A stretch of DNA of 64,000 nucleotides from the NCBI GenBank assembly GCA_001692895.1, contig KV748183.1, positions 2,232,001 through 2,296,000 on the forward strand, in the 5' to 3' direction. This document shows, in pieces, positions 1 to 11,380 of this stretch. Numbering within the stretch: the first letter of the stretch is position 1; each line of letters opens with the position of its first letter. Source of the stretch: Cenococcum geophilum 1.58 (lineage: Eukaryota > Ascomycota > Dothideomycetes > Gloniales > Gloniaceae). The notes below the pieces were generated by a model. It had not been told where the DNA came from and searched no databases. It saw nothing but the letters and a program-made list of their open reading frames with translations. The position numbers and the translations under genes were made by a program.

Positions 1-640
1 CAGCGGAGACAATCTAGCAGACGCCATAACTAAGGCAAAGCCGTATTAAGCTCTTAAAACCCTAATTAATATAAATAAGCTCAACCTAAAGGTTATAGAA
101 TGGGTAGAGCGAGACTAACGGAGCATTTATAGTTCAGCTACGGCCCATCAGAAGGCCGTACGGTGCATTTACGGCCCGTCAAAAGGCCGTACAGTTCATT
201 TTACGGACCGTAAGCAGGACTTACGGCTAGCTTAGAGCACCATTTGGAAGGCAACCCAGAAGGCACCTTAGGAGGGATTTCCTATGTATTTTCTTATGTG
301 TTTTATGGTTCTATTAAGACAATTACGGAGGCTATACATAAGTGGTTTCATTTTCTAAGTACCGCCAGTGTATAATTATAGCACCTGTCGTACTAACCGC
401 GTGCTTACGCGTTCGGTACGCCGAGTACGCGTTTACGCGTTTAGTGCACCAACCACCCGCTTATGCGTCTGGTGCACTTCTAAAGCACTGACTAATTAGG
501 GGGGAGGCGTATCAGTATATAGACTACGTAGTCTGCTTTATACAATCGACAGTTACCATCTAAACAAGCATACGATACTATATGTATTTCGTGCCCGTGG
601 ATACGACTTACTCGTGCTATTAAGTTAGTACAAACAATAT
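1..640 (+). mobile_element. 3' end of a Ty1/copia-like relic with part of its LTR
   Basis: The first ~115 bases read in one frame as the end of a copia RNase H region; the hallmark LADAITK is visible near position 20. A GC-richer untranslated stretch with short repeats follows, then a purine tract (TTAGGGGGGAGGCG, about 496-509). A probable LTR begins near 510 (TATCAGTATATAG, originally TGTCAG by the usual G-to-A change). The LTR end is not clear; I place it near 640, where AT-rich unknown sequence starts. The element begins outside the window. It is a broken fossil. Confidence 0.5.
130..240. repeat. Short imperfect repeats with hairpin potential (ACGGCC...GGCCGT)
   Basis: Two adjacent ~32-base units carry ACGGCCC and GGCCGTAC in inverted order around a CATCAGAA/CGTCAAAA centre. 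A third, looser unit reads TACGGACCGTAAG. Each unit can fold on itself. The units lie in the 3' untranslated part of the copia-like relic. A second GC-rich cluster with TACGCGTT and GGTGCAC motifs lies at about 383-470. They may simply be part of the family's 3' region. Confidence 0.45.
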
Positions 641-1620
641 AGTTACTAAATAACTATAAATATATGTCTATTATAGGGGTAATATTTACCCCTAGTTAAT
701 TAATTAATTTTTATTATTANTAATATAGTTATACTAAGCTAAAATGCCTTAATAGATATATATAGCCTTAAGAAATAATTCCCTAATTAATTTTATTATA
801 TTTAGGTTATTTNTTAAACTTTTTTTTAACTTAAAACCAAATTATTTAGTAATAAACCCTAATTATTTTTACTTAATAGCTATATAAGCTATTATATAAT
901 TAAGTTTTTATTAAAATATAAATAAATTAATATATAACTTATTTTTTTTACTACTTTATTTAATATAGTAACCTTTAAATTTATAATATTTCTCCTTTAT
1001 TAAATAAAAATATTAGGAGTAGATTATAAAGCTTATATTTCTTAATAATATAGCTACTTCACTAAGTATTACTATAAGACCTAAAGGGAAGGTCTTATAG
1101 CAAAGATAATTAAATTTAGATAGTATATCTTTAGTAGTTATCTATAAAATCTATATAATAGCTTAAATTTTTTTATAGGTTAAAAATAAAGCTTTAATAG
1201 AGGTTCTAGCCTTAAATAGGCTAGTAATAATTAGGTTAACATTATAGTTACTATAGAGAAGAGAAGCCCTATAACAGATATTGAATAGATAAGGCCTTTA
1301 TAATAGATATACACTTAATTAAAGATTTAGTTATTTTTATAAAAAGTAAATCAATAACTTTAGCAGCTTATTATAAAGGCTATATATATAGGACCCTTAA
1401 TATATAGCCTGTAATTATACTTAAAGACCTTAAAAGTGTAAAAATTTATAGGTAAGTACCTGTAGATCTAAATATAGACTCTAAATATAGAGATGGAATT
1501 AAGGAAGCTATAGAGGAGGTAGAGGAGAAATAGGCTAAAATAAGGGCAAAGGAGCCAAAATTAAAGCCTTATAAGGTGTTAGCTAGAAAGAGCGAAGTTA
1601 ATATATTAAATAATATATAG
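641..1620. other. AT-rich, RIP-like DNA with a short unidentified coding relic
   Basis: This stretch is very AT-rich and dominated by TA steps. No intact gene is visible. About 1450-1605 on the plus strand reads as a charged, protein-like segment (DGIKEAIEEVEEK, then KPYKVLARKSEVN) that I cannot assign to a family. It may be the remains of another repeat. Two single undetermined bases (720 and 813) show low consensus quality here. Confidence 0.4.
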
Positions 1621-2239
1621 GGGTAAATAGTTAATTTGATTTAGTTGGGTGTAGATAGCTTCTAAAGTGTTATAACCGATTTTGGTGGGGTAACCGAGTT
1701 TGGGCGGTAACCAAGTTCCGGGGGTCCGAGCTTATATGTTATCAGCGAGCGCTTCACAAGCTTATAGGTCTTGGATAATATCGCGATCTTAGGCAGTACG
1801 CATCTTAGCTTATATAAGCTTTAGGTAGTAGTTCTATAAAAGGCGGTAGTATTTATTAGGGTTTCGTGCTACTATTTTTACAAACATCTCGGCGTCTTAT
1901 ATTTTAATTTTAATAGGTAGTAGCCCTTCTATTTACTTATCCGTAGTTATATAGTTAATAAAAGATAAAACATTATTAGTATCCATCTCCTTAGGGGTTA
2001 GGGCTAATAAATCAAATTCTCCTAGGATTAATTGGCGTTGTAGGTTAAGTATAGGTATTAGATTATTTTTTAGGTTTAATATAGTAGCTAGTAAAAAATA
2101 TTATCTTACTATTATAGGTTCCTTAGAAGTATAAAGTGAGATAATTCGTAAACATGCTGCTTCTAGCAGCGCCTACAGTATTATAAAGACGTAGAATTAG
2201 TTATAGGCTAAGCGTCGGTAGTAAAAAGGCGTAACGTAA
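1621..2239. other. Unassigned sequence of mixed composition
   Basis: The first part (1670-1790) is less AT-rich and has repeated GGGGTAACCGAG / GGCGGTAACCAAG words; the rest drifts back to AT-rich DNA. No gene, tRNA or recognisable element end is seen. It abuts the lone LTR at 2240. Confidence 0.35.
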
Positions 2240-2432
2240 TGTTATGGAACGAGGGTAGTAGCTACAGAGCGTATATATTCAAGGAGTCTACAAGACGTTA
2301 CGCGATTAATCGTAAGGGTCGAGGGCGTAAGGAGGTGATATACCTACGCGTAGCTAATATAAGCTATACGCGAGGTATACGTAAGAGCACGGGGCTCTCC
2401 TATAGAGGCCCCTATGGTAGGGTTCCGTAATA
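2240..2432 (-). repeat. Lone LTR of the C family
   Basis: About 193 bases begin TGTTATGGAACGAG and end GGTTCCGTAATA, giving the inverted TG...CA-type ends of an LTR (last C mutated to T). A closely similar copy lies at 50400-50590, where it is attached to element C in minus orientation; strand is assigned from that copy. Here the right side is element A, not C, so this is a solo or truncated LTR. No clear target duplication is seen. A 63-codon open frame inside it is not a gene. Confidence 0.7.
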
Positions 2433-5099
2433 TATATATAGACTAAAACCCCTAAAGAAATTACCCAGAATTACCTAATACCCCTACTACTATACCACGA
2501 ACTATAGTAGTAGGTAAAGTAGCTATAGGACCCTTAAATACTTTAGATAAAGAAATAATTAACGTTTTAACCCCTTAGGCGGAGCTTATAGCTGCTAATA
2601 CTAAAATTAAATAACTATAAGAGCTGCTTAAAGCTAGAGATACCCCTATATCTAATAATAAGTTATTATTAAATAACTAAAGACTTGTTATAATCCTTTA
2701 GGCCCTATTTTAGCGCCTTAGTAGATCTACTAAAACCTATATAGTACTAAAGCGGTCGGTAAAGGTCGCGGATCCCTTACTACTTACAGACGGAACTAAC
2801 CCTATATTTAATAATTAGAAGCTTTAATTACGGGATAAGCTTAAAGTTAATATAGACTACTTCCCTAACGCCTAAGCTAGAATGGCCTATATTTTTAGCC
2901 GTATGGGCGGAGATACCTAGACGTATTTACGCCTATAATATACTAAAGACTTAGCAGACCCCTTTATCGCTAAAGAAGAAATAATTAAATACTTATCTTC
3001 TATTTATAAAGACCCTTTTAAAGTATAGAACGCCCGCCTTAACTATAAAAGCCTAAATATAAAAATAACAGAGACCTTTTCAGCCTTTTAAACCCGCTTT
3101 CTATACCTAGCCGGATAGGCCTAGATCCCCTAAAAAGACCTACTACTAGACCTCTTTAATAAGCTTACCCTAGACCTATAGCGGGCCGTATTACTAGCTT
3201 ATACTATAGCATAGACGTTAAAGAAACTTATAGACTATTGCCTAGCTATTAACTAAGGCCTTTATTAAATTAAGGCATGCGCTAATTAGCTAAAAACTAA
3301 AAACCTTATAAACTAGGCCGCAAGTACTATAAGTATAGCCTATAGTGCCCTAGTATAATTAGCAACTCCTATAGTTAACCTAGTAGCTAGCCGCGTAGCT
3401 ATCCCTACTACGGGCCTAGTATACACCCGGCCTATATATAGCGACCCCTATATATAGGCCTTTAGCGATTAAGGAGCTTACTTTTTATACGGTTAAATAG
3501 GCTACTTTATAAGGAACTGCCTAATAAAGGCAAATATAAATAAGGTCCTATTAATTTAGGAGGATAATATAGAGCTGGAAAAAGAAGAACCCTAAAGGAA
3601 GACTCCTCTCTAGGGTTAAAAGGGATTAATATGTTATATGTTAATCTAGGTTAGCTAGTTAGTAAAAGAAGCTACACTATCCCTTATACTTTATTTTATA
3701 ATAAATATTAAGTTTTAACCTCTACTTTAGCTAACTTAGGAGTAAATACCTTTACCTTAATTAATATAAAGTACGCTGTAAAACTAGCTAACTTTTTAAA
3801 TATACCCCTTAAAGAACTGCCTAAACTAATCCCTATTTATAGTTATAATAGATAAATAGGGCTACCTATTATAACTATTTTACGGATTTACCTCCGCGTT
3901 AACGGACGAAGGTAGTATAACGTCCCCTTCCTTATTACGGACCTTAGAAGCTATAATATAATTTTAAGAAGAAAATAGCTAGCCTATTTAGGCTTATAGC
4001 TTAACGTATAGAATAGGCAGCTTATCTAGCCTAAAACTATACCCCTAACGCCTTCCTTTATAAAAGAGATTAGTATTATAATGGAAAACCTTATACGGCT
4101 GTAGATAAATACCGTTTACTAGGCCGATGCAACGCGTAGGGACTAGGCTTTTAAGAAGGATATATAGCTTAATCTATAACAGATCTATATACTACGCCGC
4201 CCCTAGACTTCCTATATTATACTACCTATACTAAAGACTTAGGAAGTTAGTATTAGCCTAGCTAAGTCCCTAATAAAGAACTTAGGCCCTACGCAGCTAT
4301 AAAGGAAGGCTAGGGATATTGGATAATATACTAAACTAATAGACTAAAAGGATAACTTATAGAAAATAGAACGTAAGCTAAGGAAGACTATAAACCCTAT
4401 ACCGTAAAATATAGCCTAATAAATATCTGTAAAGAAATCCGCGGACCTCCCACTAGTTAATATCTGCTATATTGGCGCTATAGGATTCTACTAGAACCTA
4501 GTTTAGCCTAATACTATTACCTTTATAACTAGCTTATACGAAATTAATTAAATAATTAAAGAGAAAGAGGCCCTAGCCTAAGAGAAAGGTAAGCTTATAG
4601 ATAAGAAGCTAGTAGAATAGAAACTGCCCTGTTAATACTAGAAATTTAAAGATACCTTCTCTAAAGCAGTGTTTAATATACTCCCGCCTTACCAACCGTA
4701 CAACTATAAGATTAAAATTAAGCCGGATAAGGTGGTTACCCTTAGCTATAGCCCCCTCTAACAGCAATTTACTGCCAAATTATAGGCTATAAAGTAGTAT
4801 CTTATTAATAACTTAGATAAGGGCTTTATTAAGCCTAGTTAAGCCCCTTTTAACTTACCTATTCTCTTTACTAAAAAGCTAAATAGAGGACTTTGTTTCT
4901 GTATTAACTACTATAAGTTTAATAATTTAACCCTTAAAGACCGCTACCTACTGCCTTTACTTAATAAGACTTTAGCCTAAATAAGTAGAGCTAAGATCTT
5001 TATAAAGCTTAATATCCGCTAGGCTTTTTACTAAATTAGGATAAACCCTAAATTAAAAAACCTTATTACGTTTTAGACTTATTACGGAACGTATAAATA

Positions 5100-5808
5100 T
5101 GGTCGCCACTATTTATACACCCCCTAAATGATACACGTACACCCCCCAATTGATACGCATACACCCCCTACCTCATTTAGTTTAGATGCTTCCTTATTAA
5201 GTTAGATGCATCCTCATTAAGTTAGAATATCACGTGCGTTTGACTTGTTTGCGCCTACATCACGAAAATCAAAGTGCGAGTTTATAGTATTTCGCTCAAA
5301 TGCTGAGGGCTCTCTACGAGTTGATCTGTTGATGCAATTGGTAATTGTAGAGCTAGTTATAGAGTTAATTGGCCGACTGCCGCGACGCTCTATAATTATA
5401 GGCTCTTGAATGCGAAGTAGAGGTGTTAATTTAGGTCCCACCGGGCGCAGGCGCGGGCGCGGGCGTGGGCGTAGGCGTGGGCGCGAAGCAGAGGTAGCAG
5501 CACCCAAATCAGTTTGCGCGACGCCTCACAAAGCACTACGTAATCCAATTAATTAACTTAGGCGCGATCCAAATTTAGATTCTACTACTTATACTATAAC
5601 TAAAATCAGGACTTGATCGTGATGTTGCAGCCACAAAACTTACATTGCGCGCACTTTAATTTTCGCGATGCAGGCGCAAACAAGTCAAACGCACGTGATA
5701 TTCTAACTTAATGAGGAAGCATCTAAACCAAATGAGGTAGGGGGTGTATGCGTATCAATTGGGGGGTGTACGTGTATTATTTAGGGGGTGTATAAATAGT
5801 GGCGACCA
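5100..5808. mobile_element. Foldback/MITE-like non-autonomous DNA element inside Gypsy A
   Basis: The 709-bp element has long inverted ends (roughly 160-180 bp per arm), beginning TGGTCGCCACTATTTATACA on both strands. The flanks are a 6-bp direct repeat TAAATA (5094-5099 and 5809-5814). The matching site in Gypsy copy B near 30187 has a single TAAATA and no insert, so it serves as an empty site. The left arm holds an extra near-duplicate of GATGCTTCC...AAGTTAGA. The centre contains a run of GGCGCGGGC-type hexamers (about 5447-5486). No transposase is encoded; a 96-codon open frame in the arm is low-complexity. Unlike its host element it keeps normal base composition, so it probably arrived after the RIP damage. 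Superfamily is not certain. Confidence 0.85.
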
Positions 5809-8531
5809 TAAATATAAAGTATTACCTTTTAGACTGACTAACGGACTAGCTATATACTAACGATATATAAATAATATACTATTTAACTACCTTAATGACT
5901 TCTGTATAGTATACCTAAATAATATTATAATCTACTTTAAAAATAAACTGGAATATAAAGAGTATATCTATAAAGTCCTATAACGGCTTTAGGAAGCTAG
6001 CCTCTAAGCTAATATTAAGAAGTTAGAATTTAGTGTTAAGTATATAAAGTACTTAGGGTTTATTATTAGTATAAATAGGATTAAGGTAGACCTAGAAAAG
6101 ACGGCCGTAATTAACTAATAGGTACCCCTAAGGACCATAAAGGGGGTATAGTTATTCTTAGGGTTCTATAACTTCTACTAACGCTTTATTAAAAACTATA
6201 GTAGAATTACCTAGCTACTAAGCCTACTTACCTATAAGGACCGGCCCTTTCACTTTAATACCGTATATAGGTAGGCCTTTAATAAGCTTAAGAAATGACT
6301 GGTCTTTACTCCCTTACTCACCTACTTTAACCTAAAACGGCCCTTAATACTAGAAACTAATGCCTTAGATAGTGTTATAGCTAGCGTTTACTCCTAAAAG
6401 TAGACGAACGGAGAATAGTACCCTATTACTTACTATTTAAAGACTATAGTAAATACTAAGCTAAACTACCCAATCCATAATAAAGAAATGCTGGCTATTA
6501 TCTCTAGCTTTTAGCACTGGTAAGCCTAACTAGAAGGTACCCCTAAGTCTATTTAGGTAGTTTCTAACTATAAGGCCTTAGAATATTTTATAATAATAAA
6601 GGCCCTTATAACCTAATAGACGCGCTAAGTAGACACCCTATCTTAGTTTAACTTCCTAATTATATATAGGCTAGGCGCTACTAACCGCGCGGATACCCTT
6701 ATAAGGCGTAAATAGGACATAAATAACTAGACAGCTGTAAAGATCTTATTATAGACCTAAGCGCTATTATAACTAGAATACCTTAACCCCTAAATATAGG
6801 CAGAACTAAATATAGACTCTTTAGATGCCGAGATATACCCTATTAACTCTATAGAACTAGACCTTATTAATAAACTACTATAAGTAAACCGTACGGCCCC
6901 TTTTCTATAGAAGTACCGTAAAAAGGCAAAGAACGGTTCTAGCCTATAGTCCCTTAAAAGTGGACTGCTTAAGTACTGCAAATAGCTAGTGGTAGTAGAG
7001 GAATAAAACTTACGGACTTGGCTTATTGCTAAAGCATATATCTAAGTCTCTACAGCCTACCCTAGAAAAAATAAGACCTATAGGATTATTGGCGACCGCT
7101 ATTACTAGCCCGGAATAATTATAGATATTAACCGCTATATACAGAACTGTAATAACTGCTATAAGTCCATAATCCTATAAGATAAGACCTTAGGACTATT
7201 AAAACCCCTTTTAATACCTAACCGCCCCTAGTAATATATTTCTATAAACTTTTATAAGCTACCTCTAGACCATAATAGATATAATATAGTTATAATCCTA
7301 GTTAACCGCTTTGGCAAGCGCCTGTTTTTAATTCCCTATTATAAGAATATTAATACTAAAGAGGCGGCCTAACTATATATCTACTACGTCTACCGAATTT
7401 ATAGACTACTAAACACTATTATATCCAACCACGGGCCGCAGTTTATATTAGCCTTTTAGAATAAGTTTACCTAAATTCTAGGCATTAAGCTAAAGCTTTT
7501 TATAGTATATTACCCCCAGATAGACAGTTAAACGAAGATTATAAATTAATACTTAGACTAGAGGCTCCGGCCTTTTATTAACTATTTTTAGGATAACTAG
7601 GCTAAACTGTTACCCTTAATAAACTACACCTAAGCGACCTTACCCTACAACTCTACCGGATTTGCCCCTATTTAACTAGAAATGGGTTACCTACCCTATA
7701 TAAGCTTTAACTAGGAAAGACTAGAAGGGCCCTAGACTGTATATAAAAAACTATCTTATAAAGAAGCCTAGTAGTACGCTAAGCGCTTAGAAGAAGCCTA
7801 GAAAGTAGCCTATATAAACCTAAAAAAGGCCTAGAAATTAATAGAATAGTAGGCAAATAAGTATAGGCGCGAGCCTAACCTCACTATAGGTAATATAGTC
7901 TAGGTTATAATAAAGAACTAAAAGATAAAACGGCCTAGCCGTAAACTAGACTATAAAATAGTAGGACCGTATAAGATTCTTAATAGAGTAGGCAATTTAT
8001 ATAAGGTTAAGCTCCCAGACTTAATTAAAGTTCACCCTATTTTGTTACTAGATAAGCTATAAAAAGCTATAAATAACCTACTACCTAGATAAAAGAATAA
8101 ACCTCCCCTACTAATTTAAGTTAATGGCGATAATAAATAGGAAATTAAAGAAATACTAGCCTATAAACTTATAAAGGAAACGTTAAAGTATTATATTAGT
8201 TAGAAAGGATATAACCTAAACCCTACTTAGTACCCTATATAGAACTTTATAGGTAGTCTCTATAAGCTTTAGAAGTTCTATAGCTGTTACCCTAATAAAC
8301 CTAGACCACTAAAGTACCTAGATAAGTAGATAGAATACTAGTATAATAAAAATAATAAGCTACTAGAAGAATATAAGGATAAAAACACCCTAGAAATTTC
8401 TTAATTACGTAAGGTCTTAAAATATTTAGGAACTTTAACCGGCGGTTAAAGTTATCTAATTAGTCAGATTCTCTTACTAAGACTTTTAGCAATAAAGCCT
8501 AAGGGCAGGCTTTTTTAGAGGGGGGGGGTAA

Positions 8532-8748
8532 TGTTACAGCACTGGCAGAACTTCGCACCGGTAAATTGCCATAGATTGCCGTATATTGCGGTTATATGAC
8601 GCGAAGATCTTATAAAACATTGAACGGCGCTGCTCCTCTTCTCCTTTCCTTTCCCTAGCTTTAGATTCTCGTTTATAGACAATCCAATCGTATAGGCTTG
8701 CGCGACCCTTTTGCCGTGCTTATGTCTCGATTAACTGAGTCGCTAACA
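8532..8748 (+). repeat. 3' LTR of Gypsy element A
   Basis: 217 bases begin TGTTACAGCACTGG and end GTCGCTAACA. It matches both LTRs of element B (27089-27314 and 32377-32602) with mainly transition differences. A CTTTCCTTTCCC tract and a TATAAAA-like box lie inside. Confidence 0.85.
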
Positions 8749-10395
8749 GCCCTACTATTAAGTTACTAGCGGTGGTTTTAGAGTCCGCTTTTCCTAAGTT
8801 ACCTAATAGGGTAGCCGTTATATTTAAAGTTACAGTACGCCTATTATTCCTTACTTATAGGGTACTTGCGCTTTTCTAGTTTTCCTTTTATAGGGCAGCT
8901 AGGGAAATTAGCTAATTTTAAGTTTATAGGAATTCCTAATAGTTAGCAATAGTAAGCCGTAGCTTTAGTCGCAGCTTCGCGAATAGGTATATTATTAAAT
9001 GCTTTATATTATAAGGAGGATTAATTTACGCTTTTAAGGAGATTAGGTAAGTAGTAAACTCGTTTATAGGTTAATGGGTTCGCTATATTACCTTTATATA
9101 GGTTAGGGCTATATAAAGTTCTTAATTAATAGGACTCTTAATCTAATTAAGTAGGAATTCTATAAGATCCTCCTAGGTAAACTATATATCTAAATAGTTA
9201 TCTTTATATTATAGCTAAAGGGTTTTATTAATCCCCTTTATATATTATATAGTAAACGCAACTCTAGTATCATTATTTATAAAGCCGTTAGGCTTTAGGC
9301 AGAAAGCCAGCTTTAAGCTATTATAAAAGTCTTAGTACTCTTAAATAGTCTTACCATAATATAGAGTAATCTTCTCTATTTTAACGGCCCGTTTTAATAA
9401 AGCGCCTATTATATTAGTAGCCTTCTACTTAAGGTTTAGATATATTAAGCTACTATTTAAGTACTCTAATAGAATACTCTAAGGTAGCAGATCTAGGTTA
9501 GGAATAGGAGTTAATATTACCTTACCGCATTAACGCCGTTTTAGTATTTCCACCTCTTCCTTAAGCAACTGTAGTTTTCCTTACTTTAGAAGTTGTAGCT
9601 TCTCGTTTTCTAGCCGTTATATTTTTTCCTATATCGTATCCTTACCTATAGCTTTTAGTTCTATCCGGGATATAAGTCCGCCTATATTATCCTAGGGCTA
9701 ATCCCCAGACTAGTATTACGCCCGCGTCTTACTATTAGGTTAATAGGCTGCGATATAGTTAATAAATATAGGTTATCTTCTTAACAGAGGGCTGCCGATA
9801 TATAGTTATGGCCTTAGCAGACCGCTATATTGCTAGGCCGCTACCCCTAAAAAGGGAAAAGAATTTAGAACTATTAGGACACTAAGGCCCTTAGGGTTTA
9901 TAGCAATATAATAATAGTAGTGGAATGCAATAAGTATTGGGTTCTTAATGAAGTAGAACTGTAGAACTAAATTCTGCTGTTCTCTAATATGGGGCAACTA
10001 CGTTTTATAAGCGCCTCGTCTGCGCCTCGCCTGCGCTAAGCCGGTTACGGCAAGTACGTCTTTATGGCCTAACATTTCTACTCTTCTAACGCCCTTAGAA
10101 GTAATATAACTAGGCTAGTTAGCACCTTAATCCGTATATTTATTATTATATTTATCTTCTTAGTTATTAATTAGTTTATTACAATAGCTATTATTACTAG
10201 CTACTTTACTCTTTTTTTTGGCTATTACGCGGTTTCTTATTAACCCTAGTTAATCCTTAACGCGTAGTTTTTTTCCTATATACTTTAATCGTAGTATATT
10301 AGGGGCTGCTGCTGCTATATAAACTGTATCTTCTATATTACTCTTATAACTATCGTTCTTAAGGGCCTAGTTATCTTAGCGCGTCCCCTATATAA
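8749..10395 (-). mobile_element. Retroelement gag-like relic, minus strand
   Basis: Read on the minus strand, this AT-rich stretch shows gag-like features. A heptad-rich coiled-coil segment (ENEKLQLLK, EEVEILK) lies near 9540-9620. Downstream is a region resembling the retrotransposon gag fold (FYNSLKLAF near 9300; NEFTTYL near 9050). No pol region or LTR belonging to it was found in this orientation. It directly abuts the 3' LTR of element A. It is badly degraded, and the family call rests on general resemblance only. Confidence 0.4.
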
Positions 10396-10548
10396 TTAAC
10401 GCGTTAAGCCTCCTTCCGCCTCTACTATCTCTATCTTTCCTTTCTTAACTTGGGTACTACGTGCTAGGGGGGTATTATATAAAGATAAGGTTGAAAATTC
10501 CGGAGCTTCTAAGTAGGGGAGGGGGACTTTTCCAGAGGAATTCCTTCT

Positions 10549-10925
10549 TATTGAATATTGAATATTGAGCCAAGCCTTTATATAAAAACGAAGCACGTAA
10601 TAAAGTAGGATCCGTGCACAAGCGCACACAGGCATTTACACTCTACCCTCCGCCTCTTCCTCCCCTCCGCCTCTTCCTCCCCTCCGCCTCTTCCTCCCCT
10701 CCGCCTCTTCCTCCCCTCCGCCTCTTCCTCCCCTCCACCTACCTCCCTCCCTACCTCTCTCCCCTCCCCTACTCGTCCTATACCTATTTCCTACCTATTT
10801 CCTATACTGCTACCTATAGTATATCCTATATAACTATATAAAATAGTAGAATACTGTATATATCTATACAAAATATTCAGTATTCAATATGTTGAATATT
10901 GAACGTCAATATTCAATATTCAATA
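10549..10925. repeat. 20-bp inverted repeat pair framing a CT-rich minisatellite
   Basis: TATTGAATATTGAATATTGA at 10549-10568 has its exact reverse complement at 10906-10925. More ATTCAATATT words lie at 10879-10900 and 10935-10950. The pair encloses about 340 bp and could be the ends of a small foldback element or simply related low-complexity DNA. It marks the left edge of the host-like island. Confidence 0.5.
10650..10734. repeat. Minisatellite, 17-bp unit x 5
   Basis: Five consecutive exact copies of CCGCCTCTTCCTCCCCT are followed by degenerate CT-rich DNA to about 10790. A 75-codon open frame across it is a by-product of the repeat and is not a gene. Confidence 0.9.
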
Positions 10926-11380
10926 ATTGCTAATCAATATTGAATATGGATAAAAACACTGGCGTTAACATCTGCACAGACAACAGGGCCACAGAAAAGG
11001 TTCTCTCGCATTTATTCTTTCATATTTATAGAGCTCAGGAGAGACTACCAAATGCGATCACTAATTAAGCTCAAATAAATTGTCTCGGAAACAGAGCCCT
11101 CAATTTCCGCCCTCGCTGCCCCTAGCTATGGAATTTCGAAGGTAGTCAGTGACTTTATCTTGACTAAGATACCCTCGGTGTATGGGTGTATCCTTGCCTC
11201 TTCAGTCTGATACTCTCATAAACTCACTACACGAGAAAGGGTAAAATTGGTCTTGGCTTCGCTACTTTTGCTAGGATTGGTTGCAGGGCCTAATGAAAAT
11301 TAAGCCGTTAGAGGACGATACGCTGCAAAGTGGAGATTAGGGAAGCAACCTACACATTCTAAAAAGGGCGACTAGCCATC
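10926..11380. other. Intergenic DNA downstream of the NLR-like gene
   Basis: Normal host-like composition returns here. No open frame or RNA gene is seen. It would carry the 3' untranslated region and polyadenylation site of the minus-strand gene ending at 11381; no clear signal could be singled out. Confidence 0.5.

Larger units (their letters stand above)
2433..8748 (+). mobile_element. Gypsy element A (chromodomain type), broken, lacking its 5' LTR
   Basis: The family's parts appear in the order expected of a Ty3/Gypsy chromovirus: gag with a zinc-knuckle region (about 2500-3560), protease-like region (about 3690-3980), reverse transcriptase (about 4680-6000, split by the MITE), RNase H (about 6230-6700), integrase (about 7050-7900) and a chromodomain-like tail (about 8110-8330). 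A G-rich tract at 8517-8527 precedes the 3' LTR. The 5' side starts abruptly next to the LTR at 2240-2432. Comparison with copy B (27089-32602) shows mostly C:G to T:A transitions, as expected of RIP. The element carries a great many breaks and cannot be active. Confidence 0.85.

Noticed and set aside
5217-5507. 96-codon minus-strand frame rich in Arg-Pro
   Set aside because: It lies in the inverted arm and GC-hexamer tract of the MITE; the sequence is low-complexity and not protein-like.
10614-10841. 75-codon frame of Pro/Leu/Ser repeats
   Set aside because: It is a direct product of the 17-bp minisatellite and the CT-rich DNA after it.
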